This document shows, piece by piece, positions 8,736 to 17,283 of a DNA stretch of 64,000 bases. The notes below the pieces were generated by a model. That model worked only from the letters and a program-made list of their open reading frames with translations, did not search any database and was not told the origin of the DNA. Source of the stretch: Planctomycetaceae bacterium (GTDB lineage Bacteria > Planctomycetota > Phycisphaerae > Tepidisphaerales > Tepidisphaeraceae); the NCBI GenBank assembly GCA_027487775.1, contig JAIYCY010000025.1, positions 397,692 through 461,691 on the forward strand, given 5' to 3'. Position 1 is the first letter of the stretch. Each line of letters starts with the position of its first letter. The translations under genes were made by a program, and so were the position numbers.

Positions 8736-8849
8736 GTCGGGAGCGCGTCAGCGTGTAGGGAGCGTATCAGCGTGTCGGGAGCGTGTCAGTGTGTAGGGAG
8801 CGTGTCGGTGTGTAGGGAGCGCATCAGCGTCTGCGGAGCGCATCAGCGT
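8736..8849. repeat. Tandem array, 19-bp unit, six copies
   Basis: Six back-to-back 19-bp units, roughly GTAGGGAGCGTRTCAGYGT, occupy exactly 114 bp without gaps. Differences between copies are mostly transitions. The last copy overlaps the prfB stop codon (8843-8845). Units are contiguous and lack spacers, so this is a minisatellite and not a CRISPR. Confidence 0.92.
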
Positions 8850-9959
8850 TTGACGGTTTTTCGGCGTCGAAGCTCGGCATCGATGAAGGGGTCGAGGTTT
8901 CCGCGATCGAGCACATCTTCGACCTGGCTGGTTTCGACGTTGGTGCGATGGTCTTTGACGCGTCGATCGTCGAGGACGTAGGAGCGGATTTGTGTTCCGA
9001 AGTCGGCTTGTCCTTTTTCGCCGACGATTTCCTTGAGGGCGGCGTCTTGTTTGGCCTTTTCGATGAGTTCGAGTTTGGATCGGAGCAAGTCCATGGCGAG
9101 TGATTTGTTTTGGACGGCGCTTTTGTGGACGCTGGTGGTGATTTGGATGCCGGTGGGAAGGTGGACGAGCCGGCAGGCGGTGGCGACCTTGTTGACGTTT
9201 TGTCCGCCGGGCCCTGCGCTGCGTGCGAAGATGGTGACTTCGACGTCGGATTCGGGGATGACGAGGTTTGAATCGCCGCCTGGGAATTCGGGTTCGACGC
9301 TGACGCTTGCGAAGCTGGTTTGTCGTTTGGCTTGAGCGTTGAAGGGGCTGATGCGGACGAGTCGGTGGGTGCCGTGTTCGGCGCGCATGTATCCGAAGGC
9401 GTAGTCGGCCTTGAGATAGAAGGTGGCGCTTTTGATGCCGGCTTGTTCGCCGTATTGCCGATCGACTTCGCTGACATCCCAGCCGCGTCGTTCCCAGAAA
9501 TAGAGGTACATGCGAGCGAGCATGTCGGCCCAGTCCTGAGCTTCGGTTCCGCCGGCGCCGGACTGGATGGTGACGAAGCAGTTGTAGGGATCGGCCTTGC
9601 CGTCGAGGAGGCTCTGGAGTTCGACGGCGCTAAAGCGTGTTTCGAGATCGGTGAGCACGACGTCGGCCTCTTCGAGCGTGGCCTGATCGGCGGCCTCGCG
9701 TCCCATGTCATAGAGGACGCGACAATCCGAGAGGTCGCGTGCGAGTGACTCGACGGGATCGAGGAGGCCCTTGAGGCCTTTGGCTTCGGAGATGACGGGC
9801 TTGGCGGCTTCGGGGTTGTCCCAGAAGCCGTCGGCGCTCATGCGATTTTCGAGTTCTTTGAGTCGATGTTGTTTGCGAGGCACGTCAAAGAGAGTCGCGG
9901 ATGTTTTGCACCCGCGCCTCCAACTCGCTGATCGATTTGTCGAGGTTGTCGTGATTCAT
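8843..9959 (-). CDS. prfB: Peptide chain release factor 2, expressed by programmed +1 frameshift
   Basis: RF2 ends translation at UGA and UAA. The first 24 codons (ATG at 9959) end at an in-frame TGA. A +1 shift at CTT-TGA-C (9890-9884) joins them to the long frame ending at 8843, giving about 371 residues, normal for RF2. The main frame carries the GGQ peptidyl-hydrolysis motif in ARSAGPGGQNVNKVAT and the AGGTEAQDWA block. The UGA recognition tripeptide is probably SPF in VRISPFNAQAK. The shift site is the canonical autoregulatory one: high RF2 favours termination at UGA, low RF2 favours shifting. A purine-rich internal Shine-Dalgarno, such as the one that stimulates the E. coli shift, is not evident upstream. 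Confidence 0.96.
9884..9890 (-). promoter_or_regulatory. prfB: prfB programmed +1 frameshift site
   Basis: Read on the minus strand the heptamer is CTTTGAC, identical to the classic RF2 site. The zero frame stops at TGA (9887-9885); slipping one base forward reads GAC-GTG-CCT into the release-factor body. Confidence 0.95.
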
Positions 9960-10141
9960 GGAGGGGGGAGTGTAGCCGAAGGTGGGGCGAATATCGAGCC
10001 GGTCGGTTGGCGGAGAGGATTGAAGCGGGCGGTGACGATGGCTGGGGATTGTCCGGAGGAGCGCGGTGGTTTGACCGTAAGCGTGCTGGTTCGGTAGTCT
10101 TGCGTTGCTGGTTATAAATGAACGATCAGGAGCCAACCGTG

Positions 10142-11311
10142 ATGCGACCCCAACGATTTGACCGCCGACCAAACCGAACGACTCTCGCGCTGCTCGCAGC
10201 GGCGTGCGTGGGCACGCTGATGCTGGGCGGATGTACCGCGACGAAGACGGAAGAGGCCAAGTCGGGTGAGATGTCGGCGGCGGTCTCTGCGGTGACGGGT
10301 TCGTTCAAGCTGGACGCGCGAACGGATCTTGATCCGGCAGGCGGATTCGATCGCTTGTTTGTCACCGAGAGCCATGTGATCGCCTACACGCCGACGAATC
10401 AGGCGTTCCGTCTTTCGCGCGATCTGGGGATTCAGCAGATTCGCCGGGTGACGACGGAGGACGATCGGCTCTATCCGCCGCTGCAGCTTGGTGATCGGAT
10501 TGTTTATCCGACGAACATCACGCTGGAGATTTATAAGCCTGATGGGAACATCGAGAAGCAGGTGCGTGTGCCGCACGCGGTCACGAGTCGTGCGACGGTC
10601 GATCAGCGTGGACTGATCCTGATCGGCACGGCGAGTCCGACGGGCGGACGACTGACGATGATTGATCCGCGTGAGAGCGTGCTGCAGGTTTATCAGGAGA
10701 CGTTGCTGGGCACGATCATCTCCGCGCCGGCGTCCTTTCAGGGGACGGTGTTCGCCGCGACGGACGGCGGGAAGGTTTTCGCGGTCGGTGAGGACAACGT
10801 CAGCGTGTGGGTTTTTGGGGATGAATTCGGATTCAAGGTCGATCGCCCGGTGCGTGCGGATCTTGTGGCGGATGAATACGGCGTTTATGTCGCCAGCGCC
10901 GACACGACGCTTTACGTGCTGGATCGGACGAACGGAAAGATTCGCTGGCGGTACATGGCTCAGCAGCCGCTCGAAGCCGCGCCTTTCGTGACGGCGGACC
11001 GCGTGTATCAGATCGTGCCGGAGGTGGGCCTTGTTGCGCTGGACAAACTGCAGGGCAAGCTCTTCCGCGAGCCGCTTTGGACAAGCGCAGGCGTCAGGCA
11101 AATCCTGTCGGCGGACAATCGTCGCGTTTATGTGCTGACCGAAGACGGGCGTGCCCTCGCGCTCGACAAACAGACCGGCGAGATCCGCTATGAAGCGGAC
11201 ATGAGCGAGTACGACCTCTTTGCCACCAACCGCCGCGACGCGACCGTCTACGCCGCGAGCAAAGCGGGCAAACTCGCCGCCTTCAAGCCGACCGAATCAC
11301 GGCTGAAGTGA
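10142..11311 (+). CDS. PQQ-like beta-propeller lipoprotein (BamB-like fold)
   Basis: The 389-residue product begins with a lipoprotein signal peptide whose lipobox is LMLGGC. The rest is a chain of beta-propeller blades: repeated units such as VFAATDGGKVFAVGEDN, VYVASADTTLYVLDRTNGKIRW and VYVLTEDGRALALDKQTGEI are typical PQQ/BamB repeats. It probably sits on the periplasmic face of a membrane as a scaffold. A role in outer-membrane assembly like BamB cannot be claimed from the fold alone. The start is placed at ATG 10142, preceded by AGGAG nine bases upstream. The in-frame ATG at 10118 lacks such a site. It is divergent from prfB. Confidence 0.8.
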   Translation: MRPQRFDRRPNRTTLALLAAACVGTLMLGGCTATKTEEAKSGEMSAAVSAVTGSFKLDARTDLDPAGGFDRLFVTESHVIAYTPTNQAFRLSRDLGIQQIRRVTTEDDRLYPPLQLGDRIVYPTNITLEIYKPDGNIEKQVRVPHAVTSRATVDQRGLILIGTASPTGGRLTMIDPRESVLQVYQETLLGTIISAPASFQGTVFAATDGGKVFAVGEDNVSVWVFGDEFGFKVDRPVRADLVADEYGVYVASADTTLYVLDRTNGKIRWRYMAQQPLEAAPFVTADRVYQIVPEVGLVALDKLQGKLFREPLWTSAGVRQILSADNRRVYVLTEDGRALALDKQTGEIRYEADMSEYDLFATNRRDATVYAASKAGKLAAFKPTESRLK

Positions 11312-11350
11312 TTTGGGTTGGAAGTTGTCCAGGTCTCGCGTGGTCAATGA

Positions 11351-11394
11351 GAGATCGACGCGAGATCAACGCGTCATCAACGCGAGATTTACGC
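11351..11394. repeat. Tandem array, 11-bp unit, four copies
   Basis: Four contiguous units of about GAGATCAACGC lie 39 bp after the stop of the propeller lipoprotein gene. Copies differ at one to three positions. No coding role is visible. Confidence 0.85.
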
Positions 11395-11489
11395 AGTCCA
11401 TAAACCATCAGCTTGGTTTGATAGTCCATCAACCGGTCGATGCCGATTCAGTGGGAGCGGCGCGCGTATCACGTGGCGTGAACTCGTGC

Positions 11490-12884
11490 CTATGCCCCTG
11501 AGGCGGTGCGTGGGTCCGATTGGCTCGGATCACGGGGGATGTTTCGAGTTCGCGGTTCGTTTGACGGATGCTTGCGAGAGACTGCTTGTCGGATGCGTCG
11601 TAGCCTGAGTCGCAGGCGCAGCCCGAGGAGCGTGGAATCCTGAGGGTTGTGGCGCAGACCCGCTGCCAGCGTTGCACTGGCCGCCGGCCAATCACGGAGT
11701 TCTGCCTGAGCCAGGGCCAGATTGTGCCATGCGCCGGGCCTGGTCGGATCGATGGTGGTTGCTTGTCCGAAGGCTTCGATGGCGTTCATCAGGTGCCCCT
11801 GCTGCGCTTGAGCGAGCCCGAGATTTTGCCAGCCGATCGCGTGCTTGGGATCCATGTCGACCAGACGCCGATAGCAGCCGACCGCCTGCCCCCACGCGGC
11901 CACATCGAGCAAAAGTCCGCCGATTTCCATGAGGCTGGTCGTCGTATGCGGTCCGAGCAAAAGTTCGGCGCGAAGGTGATGTACAGCCGTATCGGTCTGT
12001 TCTGCGCGAACGGCGATACGAGCCAGCGTCAGATGCGCCCGAAGGATCGTCGGGTCGAGTTGGATCGCGCGTCGCAGCGCCATCGCGGCGGCCCCGTCGT
12101 CACCCCGCTCGTGCATGAGCCGCCCCCAATGCAACTGCACGCCCGCATGATCGGGTGCCAGTCGCAGGGCAGCACGCAGTCGCTTTTCCGCCTCCGCCCA
12201 GCGTTTGGAGTTGATCTGAAGATCGATCAGCGCCACGAGCGCGCCGATATCGGAAGAATCGATTGACAACGCTTTGAGGTAGTGCTGCCTCGCGCGTTCT
12301 GTTTCCCCCATCACCACGAGCACATCTCCCAGACGCCGATGAACCTCGCTCCCGGCATCCGTCAGGTCGAGCGCCCGCTCATAACAACCCGCGGCCCGCT
12401 TCATTTGCCCGCGGACCTGCAGCGAGACGCCCATGTTGAAATAGCACCTTGAACAATGCTCGTGCTGCAGGCGTCCCAAGTAAAAGACTTCTTCTGCCTG
12501 CTCATGTTTGCCGAGCTGCACCAGCACATGAATTCGGTTGCAGTACGAGGGCTCGTACGTCGGATCGAGCGATTCGATGCGTTCGAACATCCGCACCGAT
12601 TCATCGCTCCGATTGATCTGATGGAGATCGATCGCCAGCCGATTCATGGTTTCGACTTCGTCCCCGCCGATCGCGATGGACTGTCGATACGCCTCGATGG
12701 CGTCGTCATAACGTTCGAGTTCGTCGAGGATCACGCCGCGATGGAAATGGACCTGAGCGTTGTACGGATCGATCGCGATCGCCTGATCGAGTTCATCCAG
12801 CGCATCGGCGTATCGGCGCTGCCGGAAGAGCTCCAGCGCGGATCGCGTGAGTGCGTCGGCATCGTTCCAAGCCCCTCTGTCCAT
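11490..12884 (-). CDS. Tetratricopeptide repeat protein
   Basis: About ten consecutive 34-residue TPR units span nearly the whole 464 residues. Examples are YADALDELDQAIAIDPYNAQ, YDDAIEAYRQSIAIGGDEVE and LMNAIEAFGQATTIDPTRPG, with the usual small residues and Pro at helix ends. Such solenoids mediate protein-protein contacts. No signal peptide is evident from the chosen start, so it is probably cytoplasmic. ATG 12884 is preferred because GGAG lies six bases upstream; the frame stays open to 13025. The last 40 residues are Arg-rich and disordered. Confidence 0.82.
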   Translation of the reverse strand: MDRGAWNDADALTRSALELFRQRRYADALDELDQAIAIDPYNAQVHFHRGVILDELERYDDAIEAYRQSIAIGGDEVETMNRLAIDLHQINRSDESVRMFERIESLDPTYEPSYCNRIHVLVQLGKHEQAEEVFYLGRLQHEHCSRCYFNMGVSLQVRGQMKRAAGCYERALDLTDAGSEVHRRLGDVLVVMGETERARQHYLKALSIDSSDIGALVALIDLQINSKRWAEAEKRLRAALRLAPDHAGVQLHWGRLMHERGDDGAAAMALRRAIQLDPTILRAHLTLARIAVRAEQTDTAVHHLRAELLLGPHTTTSLMEIGGLLLDVAAWGQAVGCYRRLVDMDPKHAIGWQNLGLAQAQQGHLMNAIEAFGQATTIDPTRPGAWHNLALAQAELRDWPAASATLAAGLRHNPQDSTLLGLRLRLRLRRIRQAVSRKHPSNEPRTRNIPRDPSQSDPRTASGA

Positions 12885-13495
12885 ATTCGGCTCCACCGAA
12901 GTTGTTGCCAGACCCATTCCAGGTCCGAAAGTCACAGCTCTTGTGGTTTTAGGACGGCGATGGGCGAAAGACAAGCCGATCCGCATCCACTTTTCGTATC
13001 GATCAAAAATCGATGCTCGCGACAATCGCTACCTGCCCGATCACCGGCATGATCGATTCTCAAAGCCCGAAGCACCGTCTATCCGATATTGCACGGCTGG
13101 CGACTGCTACCACGGAAGCCGGCGTGACGCGGGAAGCAAGGGCAGTTCAGCGGACCATGCCGACAACCGAGTCGACACCGTCATCAACACGGGTCACCAG
13201 TACAGGTGCAGACAGATGTGCCGACACAGGTGCCGGCATGGGTCATCGCCCGTGAGGATCCGAGCCGGGTTGGATGTCGTGAACGGATTGGAAAAATGGT
13301 CGATTGCGTGGCGTGGTGGGCTTTTGCATCGGGCGTGGTTGGTGTAGTTTCCCGGCACAGGCCAACTCGATGAAAAGAGGCCGTCCTGCGTGCGAGGCTT
13401 GCTGTCCGGACGAGTATCGAAGGATCGAACGTGTGCGGAGCGTCGTGATCGATTGATTTTGCGGTTCACGACCCAAGTGCAGAAGGGATTGTTGC
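12885..13495. other. Intergenic stretch between divergent TPR and HEAT genes
   Basis: These roughly 610 bases separate divergent genes and must contain both promoters. I found no convincing gene, tRNA, terminator or repeat array. Short reading frames here lack ribosome-binding sites and recognisable protein patterns. Confidence 0.5.
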
Positions 13496-15931
13496 TTGTC
13501 GAAGTCCGAGAAAAGCTCTGCCAACATGCGTGCTGCCGTCATAGGCGGGGCGTTGGCGGCGCTATGGGCGGGCGGTGTGACCGGGACGCTCCGGGCGGTT
13601 GATCCATGGATGTCGGGGACGATGGATGTCGCTTTGTTGTCGATGATGCAAGAGTCGCAGCCCGTCACCGAGTCCCCCAGCGTGCCGGTTTCGCCGAGCG
13701 ACCCGAGTGAGGGCAACCGGGCGACCGCAGGCGGTGAGGCGAATGCGATAGACGCTCCGGTCTCGAATCTGCCGCCCATTAACGTCGATGAGCTTGCCCC
13801 GCGTGCGATCGAAGCGCTATCTGCCACGCTGGCGGATCGGACGCTCGACGGCGATCGTCGCGAGTCTGCTGCCCGTCGTCTCGCCGCTGTCGGTTCGGCG
13901 GAGGCTCGACTGCCGCTGCTCCGCACGCTGACCGATCCTGGCGATCCGGTGGGTCGGCTGTCCGTTGCTCGCGCGTTGGCAGATGTGCCAGCCAATCCCG
14001 AGTTTGTCGACGCGCTGTTTGTGCTTCTTGATGAATCGACGCCCCGCGGACTCCTCGAAGCCGCCGCCGACGCGATCGCCGCGAATAAGCAGAATCCCGC
14101 TGTCGTGACGCGGTTGATCGCGCTGACTCCTCCCGAATCCCCCGAGACAGTCCGTCGCGCGGCCATCCGCGCCCTCGGCACGCTCTCGGATCGTCGCGGT
14201 GCTGTTCGTCTTGTCGAGCTACTTTCCGATGCATCTCCGGTCATCCAGCAGGCCTCGATCGACGCGTTGAACGATCTGACCGGACAGAACATCTTTTCTC
14301 CCGCCGAGTGGCAAGCTTGGTGGAGCGTGCGGGCCGCTCAGACCGATGAGCAGTTTCGCCTTGAGGCTTTGGCGATTCGATCAGCAAGGCTCGATCGTCA
14401 GAGCCGCGCGAATCAGAGCGCGGGCGCGGAAATCCGGACGCAGCTTTCGCAACAACTCGCTGCCGCCCCGCGCGAACAGCGCGGTCCGATCCTTGAGACC
14501 GCCCTGCTCAGCCCGCGTCCCAGCCTGCGCGCCGCCGCCGCCTTCCTCATTGCAGAACGCGCCAAGACCGGCGACGTCCCAGCGCCACTTCGCTCGCGTC
14601 TTGCTGATTTTGCCGGCGATTCCGAAGTCGAAGTTCGACTCCAGATCGCCCAGGCACTCACCTTCATCAACGACCGCGCGGCGTTCGATCAACTGACTCA
14701 GCAAATCATGGTGGAGCGCGACGCACGCGTTCGATCATCGCTTACCGACGCACTCGGTCGCATGCGAGATCCGCGTGCGATCCCGCTCCTTTCGCGTCTG
14801 CTTGATGATCCCAGCCCGCCCGTTGTCATGGCAGCCACCGGCGCGATCGCTGAACTCGGCGACACGCTCGCGGGTTCGGACGCGGTCACTGCGCGAAGCC
14901 TTGCCGAACGTCTGCGACTCCTCTTTCTCGAACGTTTCCCCGCCGGTCAAACTTCACCGCTGCGGCTCAGTCTGCTTCGCGCTCTGACCAGCCTCGAACA
15001 GCCTTCGCTTCTCCCGCTCTTTCAACGACTGCTCGCCGCCGACGCCGCAGAACCATCCGCCGTCAGGCAACTCGCACTCATGGGCATCGCCGCCATCGGT
15101 GATCCCTCCACGAGCGATCTCGTCGTCGATCTGCTGAACGACGAATCGACCGAAGTCCGCGTCGAGGCCGTCCGCGCGCTGGCCAAGACCTCCAACAGCT
15201 TCATCTACGGCGAAACGCTTTTCCGGCGGCTCTCGCCACAGGTCGAACCCGACGAGCGCGTCCGCACCGAAGTCTGGCGAACACTCGTGACGCTCCTGCC
15301 GCTTGCACGTCAGGAAGAGCTCATGCTCTGGCCTGATCGATTCGCAAGCGAGCCGGCACGTCGTGTTGATGTGCTTGAAGCACTCGTCGAACTCGATCAA
15401 AAGCCGGGCAACCGCATCGACTATCTGCCCGACCATCTCACAAGCCTAGGCGAGACGCAGCTCTCGCTCGGTCGTTACCAGGATGCGATGCGTTCCTTCC
15501 AGCGTGCCCTGCCGCTGGCCACCAACGCGCCCACGCTGACGATCCGACTCATCGAACTCTCGCTCGACGCCCGACTCCGCGCACGCGACTGGCGGGGCGC
15601 AGTCACTTTCGCCGCTCAGGTCTTGGGCGAGCGGGGCAACGAGTTTCAAACAACCGTCGGCCCGAAGCTCAAACAGGCCGCCGAGCAACTCGCCGCCGAC
15701 AACACACAGCCCGAAGAAGCCCGGCGTTTCATCGAGCAAGCCCTCGCCATGACACCGCCGCTCGCGGCGCAATATCAGGGGCAGCTTCGCGACATCCAGA
15801 AATCACTCGCCGATCGGGACAACCAGCGGAACAACGCCGCCCCCGATTCGCTCCACGCCCCGGAATCCGCCCCTACGCTCGCACCGAATCACGCACGCAC
15901 CACGCCCGAACCCGTCGCATCGGCTCGCTGA
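13496..15931 (+). CDS. Large exported HEAT-repeat protein
   Basis: The 811-residue protein has an N-terminal signal or anchor segment (MRAAVIGGALAALWAGGV), then HEAT/PBS-lyase-type helical repeats from about residue 100 to 620. Recurrent units such as DRRGAVRLVELLSDASPVIQ, DPRAIPLLSRLLDDPSPPVV and DPSTSDLVVDLLNDESTEVR identify them. A TPR-like segment (LSLGRYQDAMRSFQRALPLA) follows near residue 660. It is a scaffold rather than an enzyme, and probably periplasmic. The start is TTG 13496, with AAGGGA seven bases upstream; ATG 13526 is an alternative at the signal peptide. The C-terminal 40 residues are disordered. Confidence 0.82.
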   Translation: MSKSEKSSANMRAAVIGGALAALWAGGVTGTLRAVDPWMSGTMDVALLSMMQESQPVTESPSVPVSPSDPSEGNRATAGGEANAIDAPVSNLPPINVDELAPRAIEALSATLADRTLDGDRRESAARRLAAVGSAEARLPLLRTLTDPGDPVGRLSVARALADVPANPEFVDALFVLLDESTPRGLLEAAADAIAANKQNPAVVTRLIALTPPESPETVRRAAIRALGTLSDRRGAVRLVELLSDASPVIQQASIDALNDLTGQNIFSPAEWQAWWSVRAAQTDEQFRLEALAIRSARLDRQSRANQSAGAEIRTQLSQQLAAAPREQRGPILETALLSPRPSLRAAAAFLIAERAKTGDVPAPLRSRLADFAGDSEVEVRLQIAQALTFINDRAAFDQLTQQIMVERDARVRSSLTDALGRMRDPRAIPLLSRLLDDPSPPVVMAATGAIAELGDTLAGSDAVTARSLAERLRLLFLERFPAGQTSPLRLSLLRALTSLEQPSLLPLFQRLLAADAAEPSAVRQLALMGIAAIGDPSTSDLVVDLLNDESTEVRVEAVRALAKTSNSFIYGETLFRRLSPQVEPDERVRTEVWRTLVTLLPLARQEELMLWPDRFASEPARRVDVLEALVELDQKPGNRIDYLPDHLTSLGETQLSLGRYQDAMRSFQRALPLATNAPTLTIRLIELSLDARLRARDWRGAVTFAAQVLGERGNEFQTTVGPKLKQAAEQLAADNTQPEEARRFIEQALAMTPPLAAQYQGQLRDIQKSLADRDNQRNNAAPDSLHAPESAPTLAPNHARTTPEPVASAR

Positions 15932-16050
15932 ACCCAGATCGCGGATCACGAACAACCCATAACAGACATCTCAACGATGCTCTGCACTTCCAACACAAGC
16001 CAATCTCGAACCACGGCTCCCTAACCAATCTCACACGCCTCCAATACCCC

Positions 16051-17214
16051 TCAAGCCACCGCCGCCACCGGACCGGGTTTGCTCGCGCCGATGCGGCGAC
16101 GCAGGTTGTTGACATACGCTTCCCATCCGCTGCTGCCGCGCAGCGTCGCGAAGACGCCGAACAGCTCGTCCATCCACCGATTGAAATCGCGTAAGAGCGT
16201 GATTCGTTCTTCGAAGAGCACGCGAGGCGAATCGGCGTTCTCGACCTCGGGCAGCTTCAACCCCGAGATCGACAACGTCTCGGCGGCGAGCGTGAAGCTG
16301 TAAAGCTGCCCTGCGACTGCGATCACGAGGCCCGCCTTCCTCGGCACCTTTCCGCTACGCGCCGATTCGATGGCCTCGCTCATCGCCGTCGGTCGTTCCT
16401 GTTTCAGCACTGCCCGACCACTCGATCCGTACACGCAATCCACATCCATCGCACGGGCAAACATCAGGCTCATGGCATGGTCGCCCAGTCGCACCTCCTG
16501 GCCGAGCGATTCGTTCCACATCCACATCAGAAACTCGTTGCCGAGAAAATCTTTTGCTTGATCTCCCTTGGCCGTCCACGGGTAGTCGGCGGGGATGTTG
16601 TCGATCGGTGTGAAGAATCGCGTGGGCACGAGATCCTCGTATTCGCGCAGTTTCCCGCGGGCTTCAAAGCTGCGTTTGGCCAGTGATCCGCTCGTGACCG
16701 GCTCGAGGACCAGACCATGCGTGCGTTCGAACAATTCACAAAGCTGCTCCGCCTGGCTGGCACTGACGGCTGCATACACCCAGCCTGCGGGCACGTCCCA
16801 GAGCACTTCGACCATCTTGCTCCGTCTGAACTTGCCCGACTGCAAATCTTCTTCGATTCGCCGCGCGGCATTTTCCTTGGCTTGTCGTTTGGCCTTGCGT
16901 TGCGTTGCGTCGGTGCCTGCCTCGGCTTCTTCCAGGGCCACGTATGCCTTCTTGATCTCGCTCGGCACTTTGTTGGTATCGATGCGCAGTCCGATTCGAA
17001 AACACTCGGCGAAGACGTTGTGTCCGAACGCGAACGCTTCATCCAGCACGTGCCGCCCGCCGCACCAGCCGTACTCGATCTCCGCACTCGTCAAATCCCC
17101 ATCGCGCAGCGCCAGCCCGCTAAACCGCTCCAGCGTCGGTTCGTCGGGCATGCTCGGCGAATCTCCAGTGACTTTGAAACGCGTAAACGCAATCGTGCCT
17201 CGGTCAAAACCCAT
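16051..17214 (-). CDS. RdgC-like protein (recombination-associated), divergent
   Basis: RdgC proteins are ring-shaped dsDNA-binding proteins that restrain RecA. The 387-residue product resembles them in layout. It has a short N-terminal strand MGFDRGTIAFTRFKV, a charged helix (VPSEIKKAYVALEEAEAGTD, then a Lys/Arg-rich run), and a central unit around VYAAVSASQAEQLCELFERT that parallels the RdgC segment preceding its C-terminal half. It is longer than E. coli RdgC (about 300 residues) and has an extra C-terminal region. ATG 17214 is chosen because the preceding 19 in-frame residues are not conserved. The identification is from remembered pattern similarity and needs a profile search. It is divergent from the HtrA gene. 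Confidence 0.5.
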   Translation of the reverse strand: MGFDRGTIAFTRFKVTGDSPSMPDEPTLERFSGLALRDGDLTSAEIEYGWCGGRHVLDEAFAFGHNVFAECFRIGLRIDTNKVPSEIKKAYVALEEAEAGTDATQRKAKRQAKENAARRIEEDLQSGKFRRSKMVEVLWDVPAGWVYAAVSASQAEQLCELFERTHGLVLEPVTSGSLAKRSFEARGKLREYEDLVPTRFFTPIDNIPADYPWTAKGDQAKDFLGNEFLMWMWNESLGQEVRLGDHAMSLMFARAMDVDCVYGSSGRAVLKQERPTAMSEAIESARSGKVPRKAGLVIAVAGQLYSFTLAAETLSISGLKLPEVENADSPRVLFEERITLLRDFNRWMDELFGVFATLRGSSGWEAYVNNLRRRIGASKPGPVAAVA

Positions 17215-17283
17215 AACCCGCCAATCTGCGCGATTCGTCGGGCGAACACCACCTTCCGATTGCGACGACAACAGGATTCGCGC

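Noticed and set aside
8736-8849. CRISPR-like array at the prfB end
   Set aside because: Units are contiguous with no unique spacers and no cas genes are present.
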